From Cloeon dipterum (Eukaryota; Arthropoda; Insecta; Ephemeroptera; Baetidae), in contig NC_088789.1 in assembly GCF_949628265.1 (NCBI RefSeq), positions 6,750,886 through 6,814,885 of the forward strand: a stretch of DNA of 64,000 nucleotides, given 5' to 3'. A model generated the notes under the pieces. That model saw only the letters and a program-made list of their open reading frames with translations, searched no databases and was not told the DNA's origin. The position numbers were made by a program, and so were the translations under genes. Positions 1 through 12,873 of this stretch are shown here, piece after piece. Within the stretch, counting starts at the first letter, position 1. Every line of letters begins with the position of its first letter.

Positions 1-1838
1 CACTCTGATCTCACATGCATAGTCTCCTATTTGAGTTTACGTGTTTACCGCGAGAAAGGGAACTAATAACCTAATCTAATAAACTAAAGCCACCTCATTG
101 CATAAATTCATTTAAGGAGTTTTGACGCGTTTGAATTTTATTGATACAAAGTGATCTGCGATGACAAGAAAATCAAGACTCAGGAAGATTAATTTATAAT
201 TTATAATCATATATTGCTAAACATGTGGTAAAAATTTAGGAAATAATTAAAATGTATTGTTTTACGTGACAGAAACTGATCAAACTGATTCAAAAGGTAA
301 TAATTTTGAATAAAGATAAAATTTTATTTTTGTACTTAATTTTAAAAAAATTTGTCTAACAGTCAGAAAATACGAATATTCATTTAAATTAAATTTAAAT
401 ATGCATTCACAATATTTTCTAACTCAAAACTGTTAAAATTTAATATTTCAAAATTAGAGCCAATGAAATACAGACTGAGATGTACTCTAACAATATTTTA
501 CACAGTTAAACATTTAAGCCAATTTGCTTTCAAGTCAAATTTACAATCGCTCTCAACAACATTGTATGTGACCCACTATCCATGCGATCAGTAAAGTGGA
601 ACAAATAAAGACCATTGTGTTCAATGCCGTAGCGTTGCAAAAATCAATCAGCCATCTCATGTCCCTGGCGAATGGCAAGCATGCTGCACCGCAGCGCCGG
701 GCGATCGTGCCGGTTGCATACAAGCCTCTCGTAATGAGAAGCAGCAAGCTGTGTCCGATTAGCGTGCGTTTACAACGGGATTGTGGTGCCGTATTAGCGT
801 GCCACACGTTGCATTTAATCAGGCGCATCGGCCACCTAACGTACGTCAACGTTCAGCAAATAATGACACACGGCATACTGCCAATTAAAGCCGCAGCATC
901 CGCCCCAATGCCACGATCGCTTTGTTTGAAAACGGGAACCAGGATTAGCTTATCTGCGGGCTGCTAAAAGCCTCTTGGACTGCGCGCGCGAGACGTCGAA
1001 AGGCTACGCACGCTGCACACGCGATCCGATTCTTATCACTGGCGTGAATGGCATGTGTACACCGATTTTGCACCTTAAACACGAGTCAACCAGCTCTGCC
1101 TACTCGTGTGAGTGCACTCTCGGGATTTGAGGGTTATACTAAAAATGGATTTTAAAATGGTCTCTTTTCTGTCCGTTTTCCATTTTCACTCAAAGTTAAA
1201 TTTTGAGAATTTCAAGCACAGCATTGTGGATGTCGTTTTTTGTGGCTTTGTAGTTATAACTAAAATTTGGTCTAGATTTTTAAATTCTGGTAATGAAAAA
1301 TCCTCTAAAATGTTTTTGTCCAACAAGAAAATATTTGAAAATGGATTCATTGTTGTAAAATTGTGGTTATTCTCAAACGGCAATTTAACTTAAACTGACT
1401 AAGATCTTTAATCAAAACAATATCTAAATAATCCACAATACAAATTGATTTAAATGTTTACAGAGAAATTTCATAAAACTTCTTGCGCTTGTATTTCTGC
1501 CTTTATTCTGTTCAAAAACCAACTCCGGGGAAAAGGGGAGAGTTCCAACCCCCCAATCCTGAGCTCTTTGTGAAAGTCTGCTTTCAACCGAGGTAAATTT
1601 ATTTAAAATTTATCGAAAAGGGAAAAATCATACCTCACATTTTCTTTTCTCATTCCTCATTATATAAGCATTGCGTAATATTTAAATATAGTAAAATATT
1701 TTTGATTTAATGCGTGCAGGGAATTATGTTAACTTTCGCGGCGACAGTCACACGATTGGAATTTGCAGTGAAATTTATTCATTCACGTTTTCGCATAACG
1801 AAGCGTGCGATCAATTGCGGATTCAGCGTGAGTCTCAC
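1..1838. other. AT-rich intron or flank without recognisable gene
   Basis: This is probably intron of the minus-strand cyclase gene. A less AT-rich patch at about 600-1000 gives overlapping open frames on both strands, but none resembles a known protein or has splice-supported ends. Confidence 0.5.
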
Positions 1839-2026
1839 CTTGGAGTGACGTGGGTATGCCGCGCGAGCAGAAGCGAAATCAACAGGAGACCTGTGGCCAG
1901 CAACCAGCCGAAGTATGGAAGCGCCATCCACACCTTCTCCAGGAAGTCGAACTGCATATTCGTTCTCTGCAAAGACGAGCAAAAAAACACGTTATTAATA
2001 TTATCGATCCCTTTGTTGGCGGCTGC

Positions 2027-2068
<42 letters not shown>

Positions 2069-5000
2069 TGTGCGCGCCTGCTGAAGACAGCCTTGCAAAG
2101 AATCTTAAGTCGGCCATTGTTTGCAGCACAGCTGGAGATATCAGCCAAGCAATCAATTAGGTGCAAATTGAGAGCAATGATGCACTCTCTGAAGCAACAA
2201 GCACTCTCACAGAAAGCTGGTCATTTAAAAAAATCTTTTTTTACTTCCTGCGAACCTCTTTTATGTTTTTGTGGCTAAACATAGACTTTTTCTACGCATG
2301 GAAATAAAATTCTCCTCTTGGCTTAGCCCCTTAAATAAACGACTACACTTTACTCTTCATAAAATGTAAAAACTCAAGCTGAGAAGTTTGGCCAAATTTA
2401 TTTGTCTGGGTCGACCACTATTCCTGTCTTTTTACAATATTTACTTATAATTCCACTGTGGAAATAAAGACTCTTCTCTGGCATTTTACTCTCTTTGAGA
2501 AATGAAATGGGCTCCTTGGGAGTTGGAACGAAAATAAAAGTCTTATTTTCACGCAGCAATTCTTCCAATGAATTTTCATGAGAGTTAACCAAATTTGCTT
2601 TTTCATTTAACTATCTAAGGCACCCTGAAATGCGCGAATGTCGGAATTTTTAATTCGAATATACTCTGGACTTGTATAGTGGAAGAATAAACAACAATAT
2701 AGAATCACTGCCTGCTTGTTAAAATGATTTAGTTGCATCCTTTAGTATAGGATGCAACTAGGAAATTTAATTGAAAAATCGTCAGGTCAGCCCGACATTC
2801 AACCGTTCAGAGGTTAATTTATTTAAACACTCCATAGAAAATTGGAATTGAATTTGCTTTAGTAAAAGAGCTCTTTATAAATATTTCTTTCATTTTCACC
2901 TAATTGACAGGAGTGATTGAGATGATATTAAAATAAAGAACAAAATTAAATTAAGTAAATAACATAACATAAAATGCGTTGGTAGAGACCACGAACTTAT
3001 TGTTTTAATTGAAATAAAGCCTAGAATTCCTCCTCTCACCGTAATTAAATTCCTAATTTCTCTTTTAGTCTCATCTCCCGCATGGCAAAAAAAAGAAGAA
3101 TGAAGATCCAGATCTTACTAGTGAGTAAAATTAAAACAATTCTTCGTTCTTGTTGATTTGAGAGTTTAGAGCAGTTTTGGCAAATCCAGTGCAACCTATT
3201 TCTTACAAGATAAAATAATACTGCAAATCCACTAGCAAAATATTTCTCAAAAATAAAAATATCGCGCACTTATTTTATAAGAATGCCAGGGCCGGCTCAG
3301 AGCGATCATGTGATCAGAAAAATATACTTTGTGACACAAAGGCACCTGAAGAATTTCTTTCAATTGGATTAATGTAAATATATGCATTTGCGTGATAAAA
3401 GGAATTGTATTGATCCTTATTACAAAAATTTGAATTGAATTACAATATTCTTGACCTGTTCGTCAGGAGAATAATAATCAAATTCGTACCTCTATCGAAT
3501 GCAAATTTTGTTTGAGCTTTACACTGGCTACTTTAAGTCAAAACATCCTCATTCATCACCAGTTTCATTTCCAGAACCTTTGTATAGAACAACAAAACTT
3601 GCTTTTGTGTTTAATGAGATAGCAGTTTCCAAAAGTTCTGGTAAAATCACAAATCAAATTACAAATTGAAAACAGGGAAAACTAAGGCTTGAAACAAATT
3701 TGCGAAAAAAATCTCGTGCTGTTTCGCACTCTGCGTGGTCTGCAATCCCCGTGAGGCTTAAAAACTCTTTCGCCAGCCAGGCAGGGGTTAAAAAGAAGCA
3801 GCTCTGGTGTGCGCATACATGCATACTTAAAAGTAGTCTGAATGTCTGCGCTTGTTATTCAGGCCTATCTGCGTAGCATCTGGCCGTACAATCTCCATCT
3901 CGGGTCGTGAGGATAGCTTTTCAAATTCACGCCCGCACCTCAGGCCGTAAAGTGAATCGATTCTGTGTGTCGCCCACCGCACCGAGGCGTCCCTTTTTAA
4001 ACTGCTACCCTGCGCGAGATCGTTGCTTGGTATGCCGGGGCCAACTTTTTCACTCACCCACCCACTCGCCGCGAAAGAGAGGAAGCTCTCGTTCCTCATC
4101 GCACCCGCCAGAGGTGAAGTCCGTTCGTCTATCCAGAGCGCGTGGACCGAATTTCGCCCTCGGTTTATGTCTGCTCAGCAGCACTTTTATGACTGGCCGG
4201 CCACTTGAGGCGCAAGCATCATTAACCAGCGCGAAGAGCGGCGAAAAAATGCTTTGCAGCTTCTAATGGAACTTGGTATATGTACACAAATCGACCGCCC
4301 GCACGGCCGTTACATTTATATCCGCGGTAGTTTTAAGACATCTGGTCAGTTCGTGGCTTTGGAGGCTGCTTTTTTCAAACGATAATGCTGCATTCTTAAA
4401 CAACTCTATTGATATCCAACTGTGCAGTATTCTCTTACAACTATATAGCGTGTTTTTTAATGCATATTTTGTCCTCTTTAATTTTCAACGTATTGATATA
4501 GCTTTAATACTGGTTAGATGAATAATTAGAAATGTGTGATGTACCCAGCGTAAATTTTAAAAATCTCTAAAAAAGTGAATTTTTCTTAATTACTTATTTT
4601 AAATTTGATATTGTAAAAAAATGATAGATTTCCTGGGAGAAATTAAAGGATGCCTAGTTTCAGATGTTTTTTATAGAAAATTAATTTATGCAAACTAGTG
4701 ACCATGAACTCTTGACTATGAACAAAAATCATTTAATTGACATGTTTCATATCAGGAGAGAAATTCATAAATCTAAATATCAACCTGAAGCAAAAATACA
4801 GATATGTCTGGAAAAATCCTCAATATTAAAATACAAAAACATACAAAACGATTTCCTGAATCTATCCTGGAATTTTTGGCTCAAATTTCCAAGGTAGACG
4901 TAATGAAACATCCATTAATAACAAAATGTAAAATAATCAAGAATAATATCAAAGTTGGCAACTTAAGCAACTGAAAAGTAATGTCAAGATCCTCTTACCT

Positions 5001-5331
5001 GGACGAGGAAGAAGATGGTTGTGATGCAGGTGGCCAGGAGCAAGCCAACCTGTGAAAAGGCGACCGCCGTCCACAGAAGACCCTTGTGCCAGGTGTCCTC
5101 GTCGCCGGTGACCGCGGTGCCGGCAACGTAGAAGTTGAAGCAGAGGTAGGCCAGGTAGAAGGAGAAGATGTCGAGCTTCTTCTGCTTGCCGCGGTACGAC
5201 TGGTACAGGTGCTCGAGGGAGGCGTCCGGGAAGGCGCGCTGCAGAAAGCCGGGCACCACTTTGGCGATGAAGCGCGTCGCGTGCGACGGCGGCTCTTCCA
5301 CTGAGTCCATCCGATTCATTTCCGGCTCCAT
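1839..5331 (-). CDS. Membrane adenylyl cyclase, ADCY3-like (N-terminal exons only, partial)
   Basis: Two coding exons read on the minus strand: 5331-4999 (ATG at 5331, 111 codons, donor CAG|GTAAGA) and 1966-1839 (acceptor TTTGCAG, donor CCAAG|GTGAGA, phase 2). The first encodes a cytoplasmic N terminus with a short block containing LEHLYQSY followed by basic residues, then the first hydrophobic segments (about residues 58-110). The second encodes a further membrane helix around WMALPYFGWLLATG. Membrane adenylyl cyclases of the type 3 class have the same order: a basic tail, a L-x-x-LYQ-x-Y block, then the first six-helix bundle. They make cAMP at the plasma membrane. The catalytic domains are not visible, so the rest must lie beyond position 1. 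The intron between these exons is about 3 kb. An acceptor at 5362 just upstream of the ATG implies a separate noncoding first exon. The ADCY3 assignment rests on the N terminus alone; another transmembrane cyclase class is possible. Confidence 0.55.
2029..2072. repeat. TG/CA microsatellite
   Basis: About 22 TG dinucleotides with one TA interruption near 2061. It lies in the cyclase intron, about 60 bases from the exon ending at 1966, and is expected to vary in length between individuals. Confidence 0.95.
2730..2760. repeat. Perfect 11-bp inverted repeat with 9-base loop
   Basis: The arm at 2730-2740 (TAGTTGCATCC) is followed by a 9-base loop and its exact reverse complement at 2750-2760. It lies in a cyclase intron. 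No function is recognised. Part of the arm plus loop (TTGCATCC, one base, TTAGTATAG) recurs near 12237. Confidence 0.7.
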
Positions 5332-5362
5332 CTCCGCCCTCAGCGTCTCGCTCGCTCGCTCG

Positions 5363-8300
5363 CTGCCAAAACGTCCAAACAGACAGGTTAATGCGATTGT
5401 GTGTGCGCTTTGACGCGCGCGCTGAGTGATTGTCGACCGCTCGCTCACTGAGCACACCGGCAAATCACTTTACGCCCCCATTAGTTGCCCAACAATAATT
5501 AAAGACTGTGCCCTTTCATGCCAAATTGTGATTTGCATGGTTTATCGGTATTCAAATCAACGTTTAACCATTTGAAAATAGGCCTTGGGCCTTTTGGGTA
5601 TCAAACTTTCCAGAAATTTTTTAAGATCAGTTTTTACTGTGGACTAGTGAGGTAAAAGAGTACTTTTGTAGTTAACGTTGCTATTTTTGTTATAAGTATT
5701 CGTTATGCTGTGTAGCACAGTTGTATTATAATGAGCGACAGTTACGGATCTTTAACCAGTGTCAGCTCATGTCAAGTAAAATCGACAAAATTCACACCAG
5801 CTTACGAAAAGGAAAATCTGGAAGTAAAACCTTTGACAAAACCTAAATTTTCGCGAGTTTTATTGGACTTGTTTTTTTTTTGCTCTCTTCATCCATGTCC
5901 TCGGACCGGGAAGGGCGCGCACTGCACTAGCACGAATGCTGAAACCCGGGTCCCAATAACACCGCGAACGGATGACATGTTCGCACCAGACCGCACAGGG
6001 ACCCAGCCCACTCAAGGGCCACTTGCCTCCGCACCGAGGACTGCATTGAAACGCTAGACATTCATCCCGTGAAGCCAAATCACGCATGCTGGAAAGGTGC
6101 AAACCAGCAAGTAGCGAGTCGGCGCCGGTGCGCCTCCCAGCCCGTCGAGAAATTTGAGCAATTCGAGTCACTAAACTAACCACTTTTTGCCATCTCTGGC
6201 ATTGGGTAGCCAGTATTAGATCTCCCAACTGCTCAAATACCTCACATTGCTTTGACTCTCCTGAGAGTGCCTTAACAATGCGAGCCAACGGGCTGGTATG
6301 ATATTCACAATATTTTTTTAACAAGGCGTGCTTAGGGTTTTAAAGCTTCGTAAGTAGTGAAGTGTAGGACGTTTTGCTAGCAAATTTTAGCAGGTGGAGG
6401 GTGGTCCGCAGGAAAAAATATTTTGCTCTCAGATTCTATCCGTTAAATTTTCTAATAATCAGTCTTGGTCCAATTTTGCAATTTTTATGCAAATCTAGAT
6501 TGAATTTATATTGAAAGTTTAACTTAGACAATTCAATTGAAAAAGATCTTGAAACCAAAATCATTCGCTCGCGCCACCAAGTGGTTGCATGGAATTAATT
6601 ACCATTGGATTACACAAAAAGCCTTTCAGCCAGAAACGCTAGTGTGGCGAAAGAAGATCGTTCACACAAGGGAAATGAAGGAAAGAGGACAATGAAGATT
6701 GAAAGCTTCTGTGGAGGTACACAATACTCCATTAAAGAGGTTAGCGCTAGCATAAAGTCGTTTGCAGAAGCTGGGGATAAGCTTGAAACCAAAGTCAAAT
6801 TAAATTTTGTTAAATATTTTGAATATATAGTACGTCATTCCGAACATCAATGAGCAGAATCAAAGAATGTTAATATCCTTCATTCCTACACATTAAATTG
6901 ATATGACAGTAAATTCCTTAGATATGAGGGGAAGGTGATGAATGTGATGGTTTCTCCAGTATTTATTTGCTTCCTTAGGGGTCTGATAAGATTAGATTAC
7001 ACTGGGCAACTTCAGGAGAACTTCTTGTTTGCTGTTTGATTTCTCCCTCGCAAAGGACAAAGAAGTTCATTTATATTAAATTTAAAGTTACTTGATTGAA
7101 GAAATATCCAGAGCTTGCTATTTACAATGATTACTATTCAAACTAGGTGATTTATGTTAATTCCATGTTTATTTTTTTACTAGATATATCTTTACAGAAA
7201 AGATTTATCGTAACAATAATCAAGATGTAAAAACTAGTTTATTATATCAGATGGTGCATTTAAGGAAATCAATGGCACTAAAATTAACCGTGATATCATC
7301 TGTTATTCGCAATGTGTGCTCCGGGACAGTAAAATAAGTTGGTCTTAATGTGAGAGACGCAATGTTTATTATTTAGCCAGAGGCACTTCCCCATTTGACC
7401 TGTTTACCACTGACCGGGATATGGATATCTTGAGTAAGTCCACATATAAGCAGACTGCTCCTTTTTCGGCCAGCATACAATGCAGCGGCGGATGCAGAGA
7501 ATAGCCAAGAGAGTCGTGATGATATTCAAAATTCTCCGCCACATACTCTCGTCCTCATTTCTCCGTCTGCTCAAACACGAAAGCACAGGATGGACCGCGT
7601 GGACGGAAGAAATAACAAAAAATAAACCCAATTGATCTTCGTTCGTTTGAAAACGCATCCTTGGCGCACAAACACATCTCTCAAAATAAAAACGTCCAGC
7701 CTGGAGCGGGCGAAAATAAACAATTTGGCCGCCGGCTGAGAAAACACACTTTGCGTGCAGCACCGAAATCGAGAATTAACCTCTTTGCCGAACCCAATGG
7801 TCCAGAAAAGCCGCATTTCGGCCGCAATCTCATCACGTCTCTTATATTTGTCTGATCTCTTTTGCGTGGGTCTTAAAGGTCGAGCTTATAACCTATTAAA
7901 ATCGCATACTGTGCAAAATTGAGGAGGAGTCTGGATGCTCATTGAAAGAGTAAAATACATTCTTAGCCCCTGGACTTGGTTGGATCAATTTATTGCTCCT
8001 TATCGGCTGACATTGTAAGGCGAGCCGGTAATCTTTGCACGTTATTTTAGCCAGTCCGCAAAGTCACGCAAGGTATCTTTTTGCTATTTTATTCTGACAC
8101 GTTCCTCGTAATTTTATTTCAAACCATTCCCCCGAGTGATATTTGTTAAAATTACAGTCCATTATTAGCTCGGCTTTTTCTCGGAGGAATTTGTCGGCGG
8201 TTACCGCGTCTGGAAATATCTGGTACAAGAGGCACAAGGGATTTCAAACTGGGAAAACTGTTGAAGTGAAATAATTAAATTAAGTCCAGCCAAGTGAGCT

Positions 8301-8445
8301 AATTTAAATGGGAGCTGAAATTCGGTCCAGCGGCGCATGAATGGACTAATGAATGAAAGTGGAAACGCACCCCAGTTAAACAAATTTATGCCAATTGTCA
8401 ACAAAGAAAATTTTTGCAGCTTCAGCGTGCCGGATCAGCACTCAC
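5363..8445. other. Presumed 5' UTR intron, no gene recognised
   Basis: No coding exon is supported. The stretch contains one copy of a dispersed repeat (about 5890-6125). A minus-strand open frame ending near 7404 includes a short hydrophobic stretch but has no recognisable family or clear start. Confidence 0.5.
5890..6125 (-). repeat. Dispersed repeat, copy 1 (diverged)
   Basis: Similar to 35450-35690 in the same orientation. The best-preserved part is 6079-6120, with the block ACGCATGC, one base, then GGAAAGGTGCAAACCAGCAAG, present in both copies. Similarity continues patchily towards 5890 with insertions and deletions. On the minus strand both copies translate to a weakly similar peptide (GLHLS, one residue, MR, then ECL and F). 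No terminal repeats or target duplication were found, so the class is unknown. Confidence 0.55.
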
Positions 8446-8880
8446 CTTAGTCTGACGGTGGCGAAGGGCCGCGGACTGCGGGGGCGCAGGGTAGCTCTCG
8501 CATGAGCAGCAGCAGGGCGCGGCGACGCGGCCGAGTGGGTGCTCGCTGGTGCGCCCGCTTGCTCGCACTGACGCGAGCCAGCGAGCGCAGCCCGCGAGCA
8601 CCGCGCTGCCTTGCTTGGTTCCGCCGTTCGCCGCCGTTCATTCCTTCTCCGCCCGCTCGGTCGGTGCTCGCGAGCGAGCGGACGGAGGGGGCGCCGGGGG
8701 CGGCCGGCAAGGGGTGGATCAATACGTCATCCCTGCGTGCGTGCGTGGTCGCTCACCCACCCACCCACCCGCTCGCCCGTCCGCCAGCCACCCCCATTCA
8801 CCGATCCGCCTCCGCCGCCGCCACAGCAGCAGGGCCCTTGTTTTCGGCTCCTTTTATCTCGCTGATTTCGCGCTAGCTTT
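8446..8880 (-). other. Candidate GC-rich noncoding first exon / promoter region
   Basis: This stretch is strikingly GC-rich and CpG-rich compared with its AT-rich surroundings. On the minus strand it ends in a strong donor (AAG|GTGAGT) at 8446. The coding exon starting at 5362 has a good acceptor (pyrimidine tract, then GGCAG), so this is a plausible 5' UTR exon of the adenylyl cyclase gene. The right-hand limit and transcription start are not defined. The long open frames inside it on both strands reflect base composition and are not taken as genes. Confidence 0.35.
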
Positions 8881-11202
8881 TTAATTGCAGCCGGTCTGCT
8901 TGTAAGTGGCCACTAACACATGTTGTCCGTTGAATAAGTCTCGCCCCTGCTCAAGGTCACACCTTTAATTGGACTCTCACCCAGAATAACTGTCCTTTTG
9001 TTTAATTTTAATCACTTCTTGTTAAAGATCGCATTTCCTTGTAGAAGAGCAGGATGATTTTGATATTGATTATTAATTCAATTTTTGCTACTACAAAATA
9101 GAAAAAATTAAAAACTCACAGAGATCATTTTATTTAGTGCTTTTACAAAAAAATTCAACAAGAGAAATCACTGTTGAAAAATATTTAAAATGAAACAAAA
9201 TGAAGATTGACTTCAATTTTTCAGCTATAGAGCAATCAGCCCTTGAATTGAATTAATTAATTTGTTGAGGATAGTGGAATTTTCCAAGGACTATCAATTT
9301 TTAGGATTGGAAAGCATTTAAAGAAAAACTTGAATTTCAATAGAAAAATATACCGTCTGAATTTTGATTCCTTAATTTTAAGAGAATTTGTTTTCATTGT
9401 AGAATCTGGCCGAATCAAACTAATTTTTAATCTTATTTAGAATGAGAGGTAAAAGCTGCACAAATGGAAAAGGTGCAGTAGAGCTGCAATTACTTTCCTC
9501 ATTTATAAATATTCGATAGATCTTTCTTCTCTCTCTTTCCAGTTGTGAATATTTTTATAGACCTCTGCTTCAAAGAGCTTTTTCATCGAATTCTTTTGAT
9601 ATGTGATTTTTATATCTGCTGCTCTCCTGCAATAGTAATTGAAGACTTTCAAAGCCGTCTTTCTCCTACCAGACTTGATTAAAGGATGCTGCCTCATAAT
9701 TCGCTGTTGCATATCAAGTCGCTCCTCGCTGATTTGCATCTTCCCGGGCCGAATGTCTCGACTTTTAATAAAGGCTCCTTTGCGGTCTCAACGGCACGTG
9801 TAATCTGCTTAAAAAAAGACGAGCGTGTCACGAGTTGTAATGAAGAGCAAACAAAAATAATGTTTCCCTCTCAACACTTTCATCTAAATTACATTCTTGT
9901 CTAGTTCGTGCTTCACAAATCCAAATCAGCTTTTGTGCGTTTAATGATCAATTAATATTGTTAATTGCTCTTTTTCAGCACTTAGTTATTGTTCTTAAAT
10001 AACAGAAAGTAAGAATGTAGAATGCAGGGATTTTTCATAAAATCAATCAATTTTAATTAATTTGAGAGGCTATTTAGGGTCTTGAGAGGAGCACGAAATA
10101 AAATTAGCGCTGTTGTTCCTGCTCAATTAGGTAAATATTGGACAGGTTGTCGTTACGGTGCGACATGCGAATTTAAAGCTACGGCCTTTAATTAGCAGAA
10201 GCCGTTTTAAGAACGCCTCAAGCGAATTTACGAGCGTGATTTGCGAAATCGCTACTGGCTCCGCGTTCCAAGAAGTGTGTATCAAAATAATATCCGCATC
10301 ATGCGAAATGATTCGCAAATAGCAGCTGCTTTAATGTCGCATGAATGAGTTTGTTTGCCTCTTATACTAGGACATCCATTGAATTCTATTGTTATGCGCA
10401 TCTCTAAGTAAGTCAATTAAAAATGCATATGAATGAAAATATTAATATTTTGATTTTTATTGACCCTTCTTACATGTGGAATATGTATATGAGATTATGT
10501 GTTTATTCAGTAAAATATAAAACGTTGTGAAAGAGACGCTTCTCCTGATTGCTTACGCACTTTCGAAATGATATGCAAAAACAGGATTAGCGCCAAGATA
10601 ACTTTTACCTCAGACTATGAATATTATTTAAATAAGTCAAGCATTTAATCCCCGATGAAAAGTTTGATCCATTTATCCTTATCGTTAACAGCTTTGGCAG
10701 ATTGAATCACGTTTGATGGATTAGTATTTTGATCGTATTCGTGCCAACTCCAAATGCAGATCAGAAAGTCATTATCAGCTCCGCGGTTCTTATTTAAACG
10801 AGTAATTTCAGGGCGGCGAATCCGTGACAGTGTAGTTAGTTGAGCAGAGTGCCTTCCTCCAGGTGGTATCCAAGCGTGTGGAGGGCTGCAACAAGCACAT
10901 TAGCACATTGAATAATGGCTTGATCAATATTGTCTTTATGATTTATAGGCCATTACTGCAGGCCCAGGGTTATAAATAAACTATCTCTGTATTTACTCTG
11001 TAAAGATCGTAATTCATATGTTTAATCTCTCCCTGTACCTGCCTGAGAGGAAAATTATAATTTTGAATACCATATAATATATCGAAAGCATTATCATTAA
11101 TTGCAATCAGTTTTGGTTGTAAAGAAATACGTGTGAAATTTTATTAGGATGTTAAAAAAGGGCAATGTCCCTTCCGAATATGATATGAATTAAAACACAA
11201 TT
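8881..11202. other. Intergenic, no gene recognised
   Basis: AT-rich sequence. The longest open frame (78 codons, minus strand, 9503-9739) is basic and hydrophilic, but it has no recognised homology and no splice or polyadenylation context that I would rely on. Confidence 0.5.
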
Positions 11203-12873
11203 TTAATTTAAATTTCCTGAGTCACCTTTCATGACTGAGGGATTCTTTTCCAGGTTGTCGATCCACATCCGATAGCTCGACTCTTCATGCACTCCTCCAT
11301 ATTTTTTGGGAAGTCTTTTCGGGCTTATGTGCTCGTGAAGAGAGTTCAGATCAGAGCCGTGGAAGAAAATCTAAAAAAATACGTGTATTCAAGGATAATT
11401 TTACTCAAGTAGCGTTTACCCTGTCTTGCATTCTTTTGTCTAGCATTGGCTTGAAGAGAGCGAACATCATTTGGCACACCATAGGTTGGAACACAATGTG
11501 TATAGCGTGAATGCGCATTGGGAAGCACCTCTGTTGGACCCGAATATTATTTCTATTAGTATTTCACAGATTTATAATGTAAATAACATGGCGGAATTAT
11601 TCGTCTTTTCAAATTATTAAATTTGGTAGCAAATAAATGAAAAAGAATGTCACTTTGATTATTTGGTATGTTAAATTAAATAATAATAAATCTTGTTTTG
11701 TTGATTACAGTTATTTAAAGTTTCAACAAAAATTTTAAAACACACATCGCTTTGCTTTTTTAAAATTAAAATAACAACTTCAAGTTTGTCTCGCAATTCT
11801 AAACGTACATAAATATCTCAATTGGATTTGATAGCTGGTTTTTTCCCGAAAGAATTGAGCGTCTTTTTACCACAAGAAGGTCAACGACGGTCTCGGCGAC
11901 TGCTGGGGTGATATTCCACACATGGCTGAGTCCCACACCACCCAGGTCAAAGATGCAAACTCCGCCCAGCACCGAGGTGGCCTTTTCCAGCAAACCAAGT
12001 TCCATCACCACCACGCTAGCCTTGAAGATTTCGATCACTTTGTATTTGGAGGTGTTCCAATTTCCTGACAATGTTAGAAAATAAATTATACACACAATTT
12101 TTTATGGCCTAATGAACAACAAAAATTGATAATCTAATATTTATCAGTCAGTTTATCTCTTATTATTGATTATTAAAAGCCTGAGATGTTATTTTTATAT
12201 TTGTTTTTGATGATTTCTCAAATGGTCGGTCTGTGTTGCATCCCTTAGTATAGTGCCAGTATCTTTTATAATTAAGACACAATTTTTTGTTTGAAATATA
12301 TTGCAATTAGATTTTAAACACGAAAGAAAAAAGTTTTGATACCGATTTTGTAAATGATCATCCTACGTCCATGCTGATCCTTGTAAGGAGGTACTGAAAT
12401 CACGTCATCGTCGCCCAAAAACTTCAGTCTCTGCGGCCAGACATTTTCGTGGATGTCAGGTCTGCTACATTTGAAATTCGCATAGTTCCGAAGCTGTGAT
12501 AGATGTTTAATAAATTGAAAATTATCATTCAATCAAAAAATTGGTCTGCACCAGTTCATATGCGCGGTCCAAGTTGAATCTCCTGGCCCTGAGGAATCTG
12601 ATAAGAAAATCGTCATCCATGCGACAGTCCAAATCAGCCCTCTCTGAAAATCCAATGCGCGTTACTTTACCCAAATACAATGCCCATCGGCTCTGAAAGC
12701 AAACCTAGAATCATGCTGCGAATTTTCACGAGGCTGTCGGCCCTTTTCTCCGCCGTTTCACCCAGCTCCTTGCCAGCCCTTTCGTACAGCTCAACAGACA
12801 ACTCGCCGAGGTCCAGCTCCATTGAGAATTCCGTGACGTCCTCGGCACAAGTGTCACAACCGTAAGGCGGCAT
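11203..12873 (-). CDS. CRAL-TRIO domain protein, alpha-tocopherol-transfer-protein-like (gene A)
   Basis: Six exons join in frame: 12873-12705, 12643-12552, 12493-12343, 12064-11871, 11530-11420 and 11370-11203, giving 294 residues, normal for the family. Family members are soluble carriers that hold one hydrophobic ligand (tocopherol, retinoid or phosphoinositide) and move it between membranes. The N-terminal CRAL-TRIO-N three-helix part includes DDDFLIRFLRARRFN. The lipid-binding domain follows, with the typical FDLGGVGLSH strand, then HIVFQPMVCQMMFALFKP, then IFFHGSD and HEHISPKRLP with a YGG turn. The start is the ATG at 12873, just after a possible acceptor (TGCAG), so a noncoding 5' exon is likely upstream. 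It is the most diverged of the five cluster members. Its 194-base fourth exon equals two exons (92 plus 102) of the neighbouring paralogs, so one intron has been lost here or gained there. Ligand unknown. Confidence 0.85.

Noticed and set aside
1710-2278. Plus-strand frames running through the TG repeat
   Set aside because: Open only because the dinucleotide repeat lacks stops; the opposite strand carries the real cyclase exon.
7404-7763. Minus-strand frame with a possible single membrane helix
   Set aside because: No clear start or splice support and no family recognised.
8447-8884. Overlapping long open frames on both strands in GC-rich DNA
   Set aside because: Low-complexity Ala/Arg/Pro translations in several frames at once; explained by CpG-rich composition and not by a protein.
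9503-9739. Minus-strand ATG frame of 78 basic residues
   Set aside because: No homology, no promoter or polyadenylation context; expected by chance in this much sequence.
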